Source: Bog-756 sp963777665
GTDB taxonomy: Bacteria; Actinomycetota; Acidimicrobiia; Acidimicrobiales; RAAP-2
Length of the DNA: 64,000 nt
Direction of reading: 5' to 3'
Assembly: GCA_963777665.1 (NCBI GenBank)
Contig: CAVZRJ010000001.1
Coordinates: forward strand, 992,001 to 1,056,000
In this document: piece after piece, positions 62,129 through 64,000 of the stretch
Layout: each line of letters opens with the position of its first letter
Position numbering within the stretch: the first letter of the stretch is position 1
Notes under the pieces: model-generated
What the model was told of the DNA's origin: nothing
The model's database searches: none
What the model saw: only the letters and a program-made list of their open reading frames with translations
Position numbers and translations under genes: made by a program

Positions 62129-62420
62129 AACCACCTCCACTCAGTGATACGTCATCGCACACCAGCCAAATGGCTTTTTCCCCCCAGGTCAAGCATCACC
62201 GGCATTCGCGGATTGCAGGGCGGATCCGGGCGCGTCGGTGCGTGACCACGCTCGCGGCGGTCTCACGGGTCCTGTCTCCACGATGTCCGGATGGCCCATG
62301 GACAAAAACCCGAGTGTTTGCAACGATTATTCTGTACACAGCACGTCGTGTCGCGTTCGCGGAACGGTCACTCCGCCATCAGCAACGCCCCGCCGAACGG
62401 CAAAGCAGAGGCAGAACGCG
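62129..62420. other. 292-bp intergenic region between the HU/H1 and TraG-like genes
   Basis: No convincing gene. It contains the divergent promoters. The part at 62295-62345 is markedly AT-rich for this genome, and would be the place for the plus-strand promoter. I could not fix a -35/-10 pair with normal spacing. Confidence 0.6.
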
Positions 62421-63917
62421 GTGACAAACTTTTTTTCCGAACACCCCCCTCGACCACGCGATTCGGTGCACCAAGTCGCTCTGCGCGCACTGGCGGACGC
62501 CGGCCACGGTCTGTACCTCGGACACGACCGAGACGGCTGGCGGCACGCCGCGGCACAACATTCGGTCATGGTGCTGGGACCGCCGCGCTCGGGAAAGACC
62601 TCGTCGTTCATCATCCCCAATGTGCTCGGTGCGAACGGTCCGGTCGTCTCGACATCGACCAAGCCGGACGTGCTCGACGCCACCGTCGTGGCGCGCGCCC
62701 GGCTCGGGCAGTGCCTGCTGTTCGATCCCACCGCGTCGGTGGACGAGGCCCCTGGCGTCCACCGCCTCCGGTGGTCGCCGGTCCCTGCGTGCATCTCCTG
62801 GCGGACGGCACTGGCGACGGCCCGCTCGCTCGTGGTGGTCGGATCGCCGACCGCCGGAACGGGTGCGAACCGGGGCGACGGGTCCCACTGGACCGAACGG
62901 GCGGCGGCCCTGCTCGCGCCGCTCCTCCACGCGGCGGCCCTGGAGGGGGCGGACATGCGGACACTGCTGACCTGGGTGGACCGCCGCCAGGCGCTCCCTG
63001 CACAGCAGGTCCTCGCCTTCCAGCCGACCGGGACCGGCGACATCGCCCGGAACCTCCTCGACGGCATCGTCACGACCGACGAACGCGAGCTCAGCGGCAT
63101 CTGGTCGACCGCGTCGGGTGCGCTGGGCGGCTTCCGTTCCGAGGAGGCCCTCGCCACCACCGTCGAACCGGACTTCGACGCCGACCGGTTCGTCCGCTCC
63201 GCCGACACGCTCTACGTCGCCGCACCCGCCCACCACCAGGCGTTGGTGGCCCCCCTCGTCGTGGGCGTCCTGGACGCAATCCGACGTGCCGCCTACGCCC
63301 GGGCAGCCGTCGGCCGGTCCGAGTCGGACCCACCGGTGCTCCTCGCCCTCGACGAGCTCGCCAACATCGCGCCCATCCCCGACCTGCCGTCCCTGGTCAG
63401 CGAAGGGGGAGGCCAGGGCGTGGTCACCCTGGCGTGTTTCCAGGATCTCTCCCAGGCACGTCACCGTTGGCCGGACGAGTCCGACGGCTTCCCCTCGCTC
63501 TTCGGAACCACAGTGGTCCTCCCGGGGATCGGAGACGTGCGGACGCTCGAGGCGCTCTCGGTGCTGGCCGGCGACGAGGAGTTGGTCACCCGGTCGGTCT
63601 CCTCCGGGCGTGCGCCATCGGACCACCTGCTCACCGACCTGCTCTCCGGCGGGCGACCGCAGCTGGGTGACCAGCACGCCACCCTCTGGCGCCGGCGTCT
63701 TCCCCCCGAGGTCATCACGCACGGGACCGACGGATACTGCCTCGCGTTCGACCACCGCAACCGACCGGGGTGGGTGCCGCTGTCCCCCGCCCACCGGGCC
63801 GAGCCCTGGCGCACACTGCGGTCACCCGTACGTGAGCTCGACCGCGGGCCGAGCAGAACGGAGCCGGAGCGCCCCACCGGGCCCGAACGTCCGGTCGGGC
63901 CGGGCCTCGGGCGATGA
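62421..63917 (+). CDS. VirD4/TraG-type coupling ATPase (soluble form)
   Basis: 498 residues from the GTG at 62421. The Walker A loop is VMVLGPPRSGKTSSFIIPNV (about 55-75), the VirD4 motif STKPDVLDATVVARARLGQ follows, and Walker B is VLLALDELANIAPIPDLPSL, with EGGGQGVVTLACFQDLSQAR as the TraG/TraD C-terminal signature. No membrane segments are seen, unlike canonical VirD4. Such ATPases deliver DNA or protein to a type IV secretion channel, but no relaxase or VirB genes are in the window. Pro/Glu-rich tail. The stop overlaps the next ATG (ATGA). Confidence 0.85.
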   Translation: MTNFFSEHPPRPRDSVHQVALRALADAGHGLYLGHDRDGWRHAAAQHSVMVLGPPRSGKTSSFIIPNVLGANGPVVSTSTKPDVLDATVVARARLGQCLLFDPTASVDEAPGVHRLRWSPVPACISWRTALATARSLVVVGSPTAGTGANRGDGSHWTERAAALLAPLLHAAALEGADMRTLLTWVDRRQALPAQQVLAFQPTGTGDIARNLLDGIVTTDERELSGIWSTASGALGGFRSEEALATTVEPDFDADRFVRSADTLYVAAPAHHQALVAPLVVGVLDAIRRAAYARAAVGRSESDPPVLLALDELANIAPIPDLPSLVSEGGGQGVVTLACFQDLSQARHRWPDESDGFPSLFGTTVVLPGIGDVRTLEALSVLAGDEELVTRSVSSGRAPSDHLLTDLLSGGRPQLGDQHATLWRRRLPPEVITHGTDGYCLAFDHRNRPGWVPLSPAHRAEPWRTLRSPVRELDRGPSRTEPERPTGPERPVGPGLGR

Positions 63918-64000
63918 GGATCGCACAGAGCCGGCCGTACCGATCACCGGGTCACCGGACCACGACCTGGGCCGAACGGTCCCACCCGGCGTGCAGGTCG
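63914..64000 (+). CDS. Start of a gene cut by the window edge
   Basis: The ATG at 63914 overlaps the TraG-like stop (ATGA), as in many coupled pairs here. The first 29 residues (MRIAQSRPYRSPGHRTTTWA and following) are basic and match no family I know. It is assigned only because of the overlap pattern. Confidence 0.45.
   Translation, partial: MRIAQSRPYRSPGHRTTTWAERSHPACRS

Noticed and set aside
62170..62424. Small open frame between the HU/H1 and TraG-like genes
   Set aside because: Composition is irregular and no motif is found; the ribosome-binding context is poor.
1..64000. tRNA, rRNA or 4.5S RNA genes
   Set aside because: I looked at the intergenic gaps for cloverleaf or conserved RNA sequence and saw none; a tRNAscan/Infernal run would be decisive.

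Overview
The window reads as chromosome of a high-GC actinobacterium. Supporting signs are a GC-rich coding bias with many GTG starts, a single-chain Kgd-type 2-oxoglutarate enzyme, CofC of the F420 pathway, a MshB/PIG-L-type deacetylase, a histone-tailed HU protein, DUF2469, and a group II truncated globin. The gene mix (several acyl-CoA dehydrogenases, CaiB/BaiF, acyl-CoA ligase) fits the class Acidimicrobiia, but that placement is inference.

Layout. 1-4.9 kb is accessory DNA: the end of a tyrosine recombinase, a small helix-turn-helix protein and a zinc-ribbon protein with a degenerate recombinase domain form a tightly coupled trio (+ strand). A lower-GC glyoxalase-fold gene and a secreted pentapeptide-repeat gene follow, then a broken comM remnant that marks the edge of the core genome. 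5.0-28.4 kb is a long minus-strand information-processing and lipid block: (from its 5' end) thiL; fakA-like, recG, rsmD, coaD, DivIVA-like, DUF177, rpmF, plsX; then globin, acpP, rnc, mutM, smc, ftsY, ffh, rpsP, khpA, rimM, trmD, rplS, DUF2469, yraN and an enoyl-CoA hydratase. rpmB and an acyl-CoA dehydrogenase lie on the plus strand. 28.5-44.9 kb holds pckG, an MFS protein, a lone Lrp-type ligand domain, CaiB/BaiF, carbonic anhydrase, galK, a PH-domain protein, ddl with a membrane-anchored Mur ligase and a hydrolase, a compact UvrD helicase, xth, a FabZ-like dehydratase, a PIN/NYN nuclease joined to an S1 domain by a Lys-Ala-Thr repeat, and an M20 peptidase. 45-61 kb holds kgd, queC-queE, HU, a hydrolase, an acyl-CoA dehydrogenase, rnhB, an acyl-CoA ligase, a small helical protein coupled to a GH38 mannosidase, an adenylate cyclase, cofC and a PIG-L deacetylase. 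The right edge has a histone-tailed HU gene and a VirD4/TraG-type ATPase followed by the start of another gene.

Two window-wide patterns matter for the reader. First, many genes start 4 bp inside the previous one (GTGA or ATGA), and at least eight transcription-unit heads have a TAnnnT-like box ending 6-7 nt before the start codon with no ribosome-binding site, which suggests leaderless mRNAs. Second, several essential genes (ftsY, smc, mutM, rnc, murF-like, thiL) are broken by single-base shifts. Every shift I could resolve in the minus-strand genes of 11.7-17.1 kb looks like one extra C or G at a CG step or G/C run, so most are probably sequence errors rather than pseudogenes.

No rRNA, tRNA, CRISPR array or complete insertion sequence was recognised.
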